Shown here piece by piece: positions 30,889 through 38,216 of a stretch of 64,000 bases of DNA. The notes beneath the pieces were generated by a model that did no database searches, had not been told where the DNA came from, and saw only the letters and a program-made list of their open reading frames with translations. The position numbers and the translations under genes were made by a program. Origin of the DNA: Brevundimonas lutea (GTDB lineage: Bacteria > Pseudomonadota > Alphaproteobacteria > Caulobacterales > Caulobacteraceae). The stretch spans positions 620,001 to 684,000 of the forward strand of contig NZ_QUOQ01000002.1 in the NCBI RefSeq assembly GCF_003704105.1, read 5' to 3'. Each line of letters starts with the position of its first letter. The first letter of the stretch is position 1.

Positions 30889-31929
30889 CTAGGCTGCCGC
30901 CGAATAGACGCGCGGGACCCGCGCCGTGATCGACGTCAACAGCTCGTACGCGATCGTTCCGGCGGCCCGCGCGGCGTCGTCTAGGGGGCGGTTGGCGCCG
31001 AACAGCTCGACCGGATCGCCGACGGCGACATCCAGGCCGGTGACCTCGACGGCCGCGACGTCCATCGAGACACGGCCGATCAGGGGGCGAAGTTGGCCGC
31101 CGACAAAGGCCTGACCCTCGGGGCTGTAGGCGCGCAGCAGGCCGTCGGCATAGCCGGCGGCGAACAGGGCGACGCGGGCGGGCTGGTCGGCGACCCAGCC
31201 GCGCGAATAGCCGACGCTCTCGCCTGCGGGCACGTCGCGGACCTGAAGCACGCGGGCGGTCAGGGTGGCGACGGGAGCGATGCGTGGGTCAGGGCGACCT
31301 TCGGGCCCGCCGCCGTACAGGCAGATGCCCGGGCGGACGGCGTCGAAGCCGTAGTCGTCGCCGAGGAAACAGCCGCCGGAATTGGCGAAGGACTTGATCT
31401 GATCCGGATAGCGGGCGGCGACGGCGGCGAAGGCGTCGCGCTGGCGCCGGTTCATCGGCTCGGCCGGATCGTCGGCGCAGGCTAGATGGCTCATCACCAG
31501 CGCCAGGCCGTCAAAGGCGGCGGGGGCGTCCTCGGGTCGGAACCCCAATCGGTTCATCCCGGTGTCGATTTGCAGACCGCAGGCGCCGCCGCCGGCCCCG
31601 CGCCATCCCCGAAGCTGGTCGCCGTGATTCAGCACGGGGCGCAGATCGGCCTCGATCAGCGCCCGTTCCGTGCCGGCCACGGCGCCGTCCAGGACGTAGA
31701 TGTCGGGTTCGGGACCAAGATCAGCGCGCAGCCGAACCCCTTCGGCCGCGCGGGCGACGAAAAAGGTCCGCGCACCCGCCGCCAGCAGCCGCCTCGCCAC
31801 CGGCGTAGCGCCCAGTCCGTAGGCGTCGGCCTTGACCACGGGATGCACGGGCCTGCCTGAGACGGCCTCCAGCCTGCGGTAGTTCCGCGCCAGGGCCTCA
31901 AGATCAATGTGCAGTTCGGCCGGGATCAT
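30889..31929 (-). CDS. alr: Alanine racemase
   Basis: A 346-residue PLP enzyme supplying D-alanine for peptidoglycan. The PLP lysine is K33 in VVKADAYGLGA. QIDTGMNRLGF, GICLYGGGP and SVGYSRGWVADQPARVALFAAGYADG are family features, and the second catalytic residue lies in the RPLIGRVSMD segment. Start ATG 31929. The gene begins 37 bases downstream of the prfC stop on the same strand and may be in one transcript with it. Confidence 0.96.
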   Translation of the reverse strand: MIPAELHIDLEALARNYRRLEAVSGRPVHPVVKADAYGLGATPVARRLLAAGARTFFVARAAEGVRLRADLGPEPDIYVLDGAVAGTERALIEADLRPVLNHGDQLRGWRGAGGGACGLQIDTGMNRLGFRPEDAPAAFDGLALVMSHLACADDPAEPMNRRQRDAFAAVAARYPDQIKSFANSGGCFLGDDYGFDAVRPGICLYGGGPEGRPDPRIAPVATLTARVLQVRDVPAGESVGYSRGWVADQPARVALFAAGYADGLLRAYSPEGQAFVGGQLRPLIGRVSMDVAAVEVTGLDVAVGDPVELFGANRPLDDAARAAGTIAYELLTSITARVPRVYSAAA

Positions 31930-31965
31930 GCCCCAGCTATGCCGCGCGATCGGGTCGCGGCCAAC

Positions 31966-33597
31966 TCAGCCCCGCTCCTTGGTCTTGGTGAAGGCGACCT
32001 TGGGGAAGCGTTCGGCGACATAGCCGGTCTCCCAGGACGACTTGGCGAGGAAGACCGGGGCCTGGTCGATGTCGGCGGCCATCTGGGGGCGATACTTGCC
32101 CATGAAGTCTTCGAGATCGGCCTTGTCTCCGGCGATCCATCGGGCCTCGGCGTAGGGGCTGGGCTCGAAGATGACGTCCAAGCCGTATTCCTCGCCCAGA
32201 CGGTCGGCCATGACCTCGAACTGCAGCTGGCCGACGGCGCCGACGATGAAGTCCGCGCCCAGCTCGGGACGGAACAGCTGGGTCACGCCCTCCTCGGCCA
32301 GACCTTCCAAAGCGCGTTTCAGGTGCTTGGCCTTGAGCGGGTCCTTGACCCGGACCCGCTGGAGGATTTCCGGGGCGAAGTTCGGCAGGCCGGCGAAGCG
32401 GACCAGGCCGCTCTCCGACAGGCTGTCGCCGACCCGCAGGACGCCGTGGTTGGGAATCCCGATGACATCGCCGGCGTAGGCGTCCTCGGCCAGTTCGCGG
32501 TCACTGGCGAAGAACATCAGCGGCGCGTTGACGCTCAGCTGCTTGCCCGTGTTCTGGACCTTCAGCTTCATGCCGCGCTGGAACCGGCCGGACGCCATGC
32601 GGAACATGGCGATGCGGTCGCGGTGGTTGGGGTCCATATTGGCCTGGACCTTGAAGACGAAGCCCGTGACTTCGGTCGCGCCCGGCTCGACGGTGATGGC
32701 CTGGGGCGCGGGGGCGTTGCGCGTCTCGGGCGGGGCCTCTTTCCTGGCCGGCATCACCTTGGGCGGCGGGGCCCAGTCGCCGATGGCCTGGAGCAGTTGG
32801 TCGATGCCGAAGTGGCGCAGCGCGGAACCCCACAGGACCGGCGTCATGTGCCCTTCAAGGAAGGCCTGACGGTCGAAGGGTTTGTAGCCGGCCTCGACCA
32901 GTTCGAGCGCGTCGGCCAGGTCGGCCTGTTCCGAACCCTCGAAATGGGCTGAGGCGTCGGCCAGCGGCAAGGCTTCGGGGTGGTCCGGGTCGTGGTCGGC
33001 GCCGGCGGTCTTGCGGGCATAGGGCTGGAACCGGCCGGTGCCGACCTCGGCCATGCCCCTGAGACGATTGCCGCTCTCGGCCGGCCACCAGATGGGAGAG
33101 GGATCGAGCTGGAGGCGTGACGCGATCTCGTCCAGCAGGGCCATCGGGTCCTGGGCCTCGCGGTCCAGCTTGTTGATGAAGGTGATGATCGGGATGTCGC
33201 GCAGGCGGCACACCTCGAACAGCTTCAGCGTCTGCGGCTCGATCCCCTTGGCCGCGTCCAGCACCATGATGGCGCAGTCGGCGGCAGTGAGGGTGCGATA
33301 GGTGTCCTCGGAGAAGTCCTCGTGGCCCGGGGTATCGAGCAGATTGAACATCTTGCCGTCGTGCTCGAACGTCATCACCGAGGCCGAGACGGAGATGCCG
33401 CGCTCCTTCTCGATCTTCATCCAGTCCGAACGCGTGCGCCGGTTCTCGCCCCGCGCCCGCACGGCCCCGGCCGCGCGGATGGCCCCGCCCGACAGCAGGA
33501 TGTGCTCGGTCAGGGTGGTCTTGCCCGCGTCGGGGTGGGCGATGATGGCGAAGGTCCGGCGGCGACCGGCCTCCTCGGGAAGGGACAGCTTGGACAT
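31966..33597 (-). CDS. prfC: Peptide chain release factor 3
   Basis: A 543-residue translational GTPase that recycles RF1/RF2. G motifs are AHPDAGKTTLTE, the switch I region around RGISVSAS, DTPGHEDF and NKLDREA. Domains II and III follow (GFVFKVQANMDPNHRDRIAMFRMASGRFQRGMKL, GVTQLFRPELGADFIVGAVGQLQFEVM). Slightly longer than the enteric protein because of an insertion near residues 280-300. Start ATG 33597, divergent from the LicD gene with only 53 bases between. Confidence 0.97.
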   Translation of the reverse strand: MSKLSLPEEAGRRRTFAIIAHPDAGKTTLTEHILLSGGAIRAAGAVRARGENRRTRSDWMKIEKERGISVSASVMTFEHDGKMFNLLDTPGHEDFSEDTYRTLTAADCAIMVLDAAKGIEPQTLKLFEVCRLRDIPIITFINKLDREAQDPMALLDEIASRLQLDPSPIWWPAESGNRLRGMAEVGTGRFQPYARKTAGADHDPDHPEALPLADASAHFEGSEQADLADALELVEAGYKPFDRQAFLEGHMTPVLWGSALRHFGIDQLLQAIGDWAPPPKVMPARKEAPPETRNAPAPQAITVEPGATEVTGFVFKVQANMDPNHRDRIAMFRMASGRFQRGMKLKVQNTGKQLSVNAPLMFFASDRELAEDAYAGDVIGIPNHGVLRVGDSLSESGLVRFAGLPNFAPEILQRVRVKDPLKAKHLKRALEGLAEEGVTQLFRPELGADFIVGAVGQLQFEVMADRLGEEYGLDVIFEPSPYAEARWIAGDKADLEDFMGKYRPQMAADIDQAPVFLAKSSWETGYVAERFPKVAFTKTKERG

Positions 33598-33650
33598 GTG
33601 CGCGCGCCGTTAGCCTGTCTGGCGCGCGAAGTCACCGGCCCGCACCTTTC

Positions 33651-35141
33651 GTGCGGCGTGTCAGGCGGCTATTCGAGGGCGTCAGCCGCTTCGGAGACGC
33701 CGTGCCCGATCCCGCCGCCCTGCGCGAGGCCCTGCCGGGGCTTCTGCATCCCGGCCTGGGGGGCTGGGAGATTGTGGGCGACTCGGGCTGCACGGGTTTC
33801 CGCATCCGACGCCGTGGCTCGGGGCCGATCGACCTCAAGGCCATCCATCTTCGCGGCGCCGACCCGGAGGTTGTCGGCGCCCTGGCGGTAAAATCCTCGC
33901 CGAGCCGTGGCGCGCCTTGGGATCGCGACCTGGCGAACGGCTTTCGCGGGGGTGGCGTCGAGCCCTGGTGGCGGGTCGAGTTCGAGCGCCCCGGACCGGC
34001 GTCGCTCTGGCTGCTGGCTCAGCCCGGAGAGCGGGCCGAGGCCAGTTACGACCTCGAGGTCACGGTGCTGGGCGACGACGGCGCTCTTACAGTGACGACA
34101 GTGAACGATGATCCGGCGGTGGTGTCGCAACGACTGGCGGCCTGGCGCGAGCGCGCCGTCCGGCTGCCGGAGGCCGGACACGCCATCAGCCACGTTCTCG
34201 AGGATGTGACATCGGCGCTGGCCGGCGGACCGGCGCGAGGGCCCGCCGCCCGCGACCGCCTGCTGGACCGCATCGCCGACGGGGCCGCAGACCGCGGCGT
34301 GACCGATCTGGCCGACTATCTGGAGCGCGCCGCCGGCGTCATCCCATCCGTGATCGACAAGGCCGAGGCCGCGCGCGACCGGGCCGACCGGCAGCGGCGG
34401 GAGGCGGCCACCGCCCTGATGTTCGCCCATGTGCTGGTCAATCGCGGCGGCGAGGTCCGTCGGCCGATGCTCAGCGAATTCGGTCGGATGCTGGACACGC
34501 CCGAGGCGATGGATCGGGTCGAGGCCGCCGTCGACGCCCTGCACGCCCGAGCCGGCGGCGACCCGCGTTTGCATCCCATCCTGTTCCGAAAGCACACCTT
34601 GAGCGGCAGCCGACTACGCGCTGACCCCGAACGGCATCTTGACGCAATGGCCGAAGTCGAACGCGCCGTGGCCGCCGCCGGTTACCAGGCGGCCATCGGC
34701 TACGGCACCTTCCTGGGCGCCGTGCGAGACGGCGATTTCATCGCCCACGACGACGATCTGGACATGCTGGTCATGCTGAACGCCGACGCCGACGGCGCCG
34801 AGGCCGAAACCTCAGCCCTCGCGCAAGCTCTTGCGGCGCAAGGGTTTGAGATCAAAAGCTTCGGTGAAACGCGCCAGCCGGTGCTCCAACTTCGACGAGG
34901 AGAGGGACCGCCGGTCGATCTGTTTCCCATCAGCCGCCGGGGCGACAGCCAGGTCGCGCTCTACATGCACAAGCTGAAGCTGGCCCGGCTGTCACGAGAC
35001 GCGGTGCTGCCGTTCAAACCGATCGAATTTCTGGGCCGAACCTTTCTCCGGCCCACCGATCCCAGCGCTTTCCTCGAAGCGCGCTATGGGGCCGACTGGC
35101 GCACGCCGATCCGCTGGACCAGCCGGGCGGGCCCGTCGTGA
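33651..35141 (+). CDS. LicD-domain protein with a novel N-terminal region
   Basis: A 496-residue protein starting at GTG 33651. Residues about 335-490 form a LicD/nucleotidyltransferase-like domain: AAIGYGTFLGAVRDGDFIAHDDDLDM carries the acidic triad at D367-D369 and D371, with VDLFP and LYMHKLKLARLSRDAVLPF after it. LicD proteins transfer phosphocholine or a similar head group to surface glycans. Residues 1-330 are unfamiliar: a beta-rich part (WWRVEFERPGPASLWLLAQPGE) and a helical part around 160-320. Its stop overlaps the start of the glycosyltransferase gene (GTGA at 35138-35141). Together they suggest modification of a surface polysaccharide. Confidence 0.82.
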   Translation: MRRVRRLFEGVSRFGDAVPDPAALREALPGLLHPGLGGWEIVGDSGCTGFRIRRRGSGPIDLKAIHLRGADPEVVGALAVKSSPSRGAPWDRDLANGFRGGGVEPWWRVEFERPGPASLWLLAQPGERAEASYDLEVTVLGDDGALTVTTVNDDPAVVSQRLAAWRERAVRLPEAGHAISHVLEDVTSALAGGPARGPAARDRLLDRIADGAADRGVTDLADYLERAAGVIPSVIDKAEAARDRADRQRREAATALMFAHVLVNRGGEVRRPMLSEFGRMLDTPEAMDRVEAAVDALHARAGGDPRLHPILFRKHTLSGSRLRADPERHLDAMAEVERAVAAAGYQAAIGYGTFLGAVRDGDFIAHDDDLDMLVMLNADADGAEAETSALAQALAAQGFEIKSFGETRQPVLQLRRGEGPPVDLFPISRRGDSQVALYMHKLKLARLSRDAVLPFKPIEFLGRTFLRPTDPSAFLEARYGADWRTPIRWTSRAGPS

Positions 35142-36856
35142 GCGGACGCGAAGCGCTGATCGCGGAGGCCCGGGCCGCCGAGGCCGACGAGCCCGAACGG
35201 GCGCTTGCCTTGTGGGCGACGGCCGCGGACATCGGGGGGACCATCGATCCTGATGAGACCGGTTGGGAACAGCGGCCGGCCGTGCTGGCGCCTCTTCGTC
35301 GCCAAGGTCCCTTGCCGGAGGACTTCGAGGCCTGGGTCCGGGGCGCCGATGCCTGCGCCCTGGTTGGCCTGATCGACGAGATCTCCCGCCTGACCGATTT
35401 CCGGGTGGGCTTTCGCCTGAAGCGGGCGCTGGCCGATTGCGGGCGGTCCGACGCCGTGACCGCCTTCGCCGGCGCCTATCTGGACATGGCTCTCAGCTGG
35501 CGCGCCCAGGCCTACCGCGCCGCGTTGGAGGCCGCTCGACGCGCGCTCGATCTGGCGACGTCCTGCCCCGGCCTCGACGACTGCCCCGGCCCAGGCCCGG
35601 TGTTCGAGGCTCAGTCGATCCGGATGCGCGCCGCCCTGGTGCTGGGCGAGCCCGCCGAGGACGTCTCGCCGGATATAGAGGAGCGACGGCCCCTCGCCGT
35701 GGCGCGCGCCTCTCTAATCGGCCGCTGGAAACGATCCTCGGAGGAGGGCAGGGGACTGGCCGCGCGCCTGGCCATGACCGACGATCCGCCCCCGGCGTCC
35801 GAGGTCCTGGCCGTGTGGCTGACGGCGATCGGCGGCGACGCCCACGCCGGGATGGCCGTGGCGCGCGGTCTGCTGCTGCGGCGGCGCGAGCGCGGCGATC
35901 CGGCGCCGCCTGAGCTGTGCCTCGCCGGCGCGGCCCTGGCCCACCGCCTGGGCGCCGGCCAAACCCGAGGGGCCTGGATCGCGGCCTATTTTGACCACTC
36001 GCGTCTGGACACGCCGACCTGGCCTTCGGGCGACCTTCGCTTCGACGCCATCAAGACTTCGCCCGCCGACGCACGCGAGGACGGTCCGAAGGTCAGCGTG
36101 GCGATGAGCACCTTCAACGCCGCCGCCACGGTGGAGCAGGCGATCCGTTCCTTGCTGACCCAGTCGCACCGAAATCTGGAGATCCTGGCCGTCGACGACG
36201 CCTCTAGCGACAGTACGGTGGCCATCCTGCACCGGCTTGCCGCCGAAGACGCCCGCGTTCGCGTGTTCGAGACGAGGGTCAACGCCGGGACCTATGTCGC
36301 CCGCAACCGGGCGCTGGAGGCCGCGACCGGCGATTATTTCACCTGCCTGGACGCCGACGACTGGGCTCATCCGCGCCGTCTTCAACGCCACGTCGGCGTC
36401 ATGGAGCGCGACGACCGGCTGGTCGCCACCCGCTCCAACTGGTTCCGCATGGCCGAGGACGGCGAGCCGGCCCTCCGTCGATCGTTGGGCGTCTTCACCC
36501 ACGCCAATCCGGCGTCGCCCTTCTATCGGACACACGTCGTTCGCGAGACCATCGGCTACTATGATCGGGTGCGGATCGACGGCGATCTGGAGCACTGGCT
36601 GCGGCTGACCACGCGATTCGGCCTCCGCCAGACGGCGCGACTGCGCCTTCCGTTGACCATCGGGCGCCTGCACGCCGGATCGCTCACTCAGAGCGGCGCG
36701 GGCGCTCAGGACGAAGAAGCTTACTCGCCGATCCGCTCTGAATACCGCGCCGCCGCCTTGGCCTGGCGTGAACGGGCGCTGGCGAAAAAGACCCTGGCGC
36801 TCGACATCGAACCCGCCGGTCGACCCTTCCCGGCGCCGGCGGCGATGCTGCCCTGA
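35138..36856 (+). CDS. Family 2 glycosyltransferase with long helical N-terminal region
   Basis: A 572-residue protein. Residues 1-317 are Ala/Arg-rich helical sequence, possibly TPR-like (EARAAEADEPERALALWATAADIGG). Residues about 318-530 are a GT-A fold: KVSVAMSTFNAAATVEQAIRSLLTQSHRNLEILAVDDASSD, RNRALEAATGDYFTCLDADDW with DxDD at 405-408, and DLEHWLRL. GTG 35138 overlaps the LicD stop. There is no signal or membrane segment, so it acts in the cytosol, on a nucleotide-sugar donor not identifiable from sequence. Confidence 0.86.
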   Translation: MSGREALIAEARAAEADEPERALALWATAADIGGTIDPDETGWEQRPAVLAPLRRQGPLPEDFEAWVRGADACALVGLIDEISRLTDFRVGFRLKRALADCGRSDAVTAFAGAYLDMALSWRAQAYRAALEAARRALDLATSCPGLDDCPGPGPVFEAQSIRMRAALVLGEPAEDVSPDIEERRPLAVARASLIGRWKRSSEEGRGLAARLAMTDDPPPASEVLAVWLTAIGGDAHAGMAVARGLLLRRRERGDPAPPELCLAGAALAHRLGAGQTRGAWIAAYFDHSRLDTPTWPSGDLRFDAIKTSPADAREDGPKVSVAMSTFNAAATVEQAIRSLLTQSHRNLEILAVDDASSDSTVAILHRLAAEDARVRVFETRVNAGTYVARNRALEAATGDYFTCLDADDWAHPRRLQRHVGVMERDDRLVATRSNWFRMAEDGEPALRRSLGVFTHANPASPFYRTHVVRETIGYYDRVRIDGDLEHWLRLTTRFGLRQTARLRLPLTIGRLHAGSLTQSGAGAQDEEAYSPIRSEYRAAALAWRERALAKKTLALDIEPAGRPFPAPAAMLP

Positions 36857-36860
36857 GCTG

Positions 36861-36875
36861 TTAAGGGCTCGTTAG
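36861..36875. promoter_or_regulatory. Candidate CtrA-type box
   Basis: TTAA at 36861-36864, seven bases, then TTAG at 36872-36875 is one base from the Caulobacter CtrA consensus TTAA-N7-TTAA. It sits 25 bases before the small frame at 36900. Chance occurrence is possible. Confidence 0.25.
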
Positions 36876-36899
36876 GTGTCGCGGCGCGACCCTTCGGTC

Positions 36900-37001
36900 A
36901 TGCGTCCTTCACGATCCATCGGCGCGCGCAGCCTCGACCTGTTCGGCCTCGTCGCCGGTCTGGCGTTCCTGGCCGCGGCCTTGGCGCCCCTCCTTCACTG
37001 A
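36900..37001 (+). CDS. Possible 33-residue membrane peptide
   Basis: ATG 36900 opens a short frame encoding a basic N-terminus (MRPSRSIGARS) followed by one hydrophobic helix (LFGLVAGLAFLAAALAPLL), ending at TGA 36999-37001. Such one-helix peptides are often missed by gene finders. No good ribosome site is seen, and it converges on the LacI gene with two bases between the stops. A CtrA-like box lies just upstream. Confidence 0.28.
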   Translation: MRPSRSIGARSLDLFGLVAGLAFLAAALAPLLH

Positions 37002-37003
37002 CG

Positions 37004-38047
37004 TCAGAGCGGTGGCGGGGCCGTCGAGGCGCGCTCGACCAGCCGGTGCGGCATCTTCGGGTCGCTGAGGTCCGGCTCCTCGCCCCTTGATCGCGCGATC
37101 AGCATCTCGGCCGCCCGCGCCGCCATGGCCGCGATCGGCTGCCGGATTGCAGTCATGGGCGGGATGGCCGAGCGAACGCCCGGGGTGTCGTCGAAGCTGA
37201 TGATCGACAGCTGGCCCGGCACCGAAATCCCCAGGTCGTGCGCCACGCTCAGCACCGCCAGCGCCGATTCGTCGTTCGCGGCCAGGATGGCCGTCGGGGG
37301 CTCCGAACCGGTCAGCATCGTCCGCGCCGACTCCACGGCCGTGTCGAAGGTGAAGTCGCCCGGCTGCACCCACTCCGCGCGCGGCCGCGCCTGCGCTTCG
37401 GCCAGGCCCTCGACGAAGCCGGACTTGCGCGACTCGCTGGCCGCGAAGCGGGCGCTGCCTTCGATAAAGCCGATCCGGCGATGGCCCAGCCGAACCAGAA
37501 GTCGCGTGGCGTCCAGGGCGGCATACTCATCATCCATGAACACCCGTTCGCCATCGGCGGGCCCGGGGGTCCCCATGCGCACGAACCGTATGCCGCGCTC
37601 GCGCAGCTGGGCGATGATCCGCTCGTCGTCGGAATGCGGCGGCGTCAGGATCACGCCATCGGGCTGAAGCGACGAAATGATCCCGGACACCCGACGGTCC
37701 AGATCGTCGGCCTGGCCATCGACCAGATCGAACATCAGCCGCCACCCCAGCCGCTCGCAGGCCAGCATGGCGCCGTGCAGCATCTGATCGACCCAGTCGT
37801 TGCCGCGTCCGCTCTCCCAGTTGCTCAGGGTGTGGCGTCGGTCATTGAAGGCGACCAGCAGATAGGATCGCGCCCCACCCATGCGCCGCGCGGCCATGTT
37901 GGGCACATAACCCAGCCGCTCGATGGCCTCGGATACCCGCTCGCGGGTGGCGGCCGTGACGTTGGGTTCGTTGTTGGCGACCCGCGACACGGTCTTGAGC
38001 GAGACCCCCGCCTCGCGCGCCACATCCTTGATCGTGACCGTGCCCAT
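37004..38047 (-). CDS. LacI-family transcriptional regulator of the adjoining receptor/glycosidase module
   Basis: A 347-residue repressor. The N-terminal LacI helix-turn-helix and hinge are at 4-60 (TIKDVAREAGVSLKTVSRVANNEPNVTAATRERVSEAIERLGYVPN). The periplasmic-binding-protein-like effector domain follows (SYLLVAFNDRRHTLSNWESG, AILAANDESALAVLSVAHDLGI, ISFDDTPGVRSAIPPMTAIRQP). It is divergent from the TonB-dependent receptor gene, sharing a 169-base control region with operator-like palindromes. Probably senses a sugar released by the GH3 enzyme. The ligand is inferred. Confidence 0.94.
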   Translation of the reverse strand: MGTVTIKDVAREAGVSLKTVSRVANNEPNVTAATRERVSEAIERLGYVPNMAARRMGGARSYLLVAFNDRRHTLSNWESGRGNDWVDQMLHGAMLACERLGWRLMFDLVDGQADDLDRRVSGIISSLQPDGVILTPPHSDDERIIAQLRERGIRFVRMGTPGPADGERVFMDDEYAALDATRLLVRLGHRRIGFIEGSARFAASESRKSGFVEGLAEAQARPRAEWVQPGDFTFDTAVESARTMLTGSEPPTAILAANDESALAVLSVAHDLGISVPGQLSIISFDDTPGVRSAIPPMTAIRQPIAAMAARAAEMLIARSRGEEPDLSDPKMPHRLVERASTAPPPL

Positions 38048-38145
38048 GATCCGCCGTCCCCAACGTCGAAAGACGCACCCTCGCGTCCGGTGATCGGTCG
38101 CCGCTCCGCTCAGGTCAAGTCCTCATAACACCCGCGTGGTGGGAT

Positions 38146-38182
38146 TGACAACGTTATCATAATGTGGCCGGATAACGTCATC
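38146..38182. promoter_or_regulatory. Two LacI-type operators upstream of the TonB-dependent receptor
   Basis: TGACAACGTTATCA at 38146-38159 is a near-perfect palindrome (six of seven pairs) centred on CG. A second, GATAACGTCATC at 38171-38182, has five of six pairs and the same ACG core. The centres lie 24 bases apart, and the first overlaps a TTGACA -35-like hexamer at 38145-38150. Both are between the LacI gene and the receptor start at 38217. Confidence 0.68.
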
Positions 38183-38216
38183 GCGGCGTCACAGATCGCG
38201 AACCGGGAGGAAGCCG

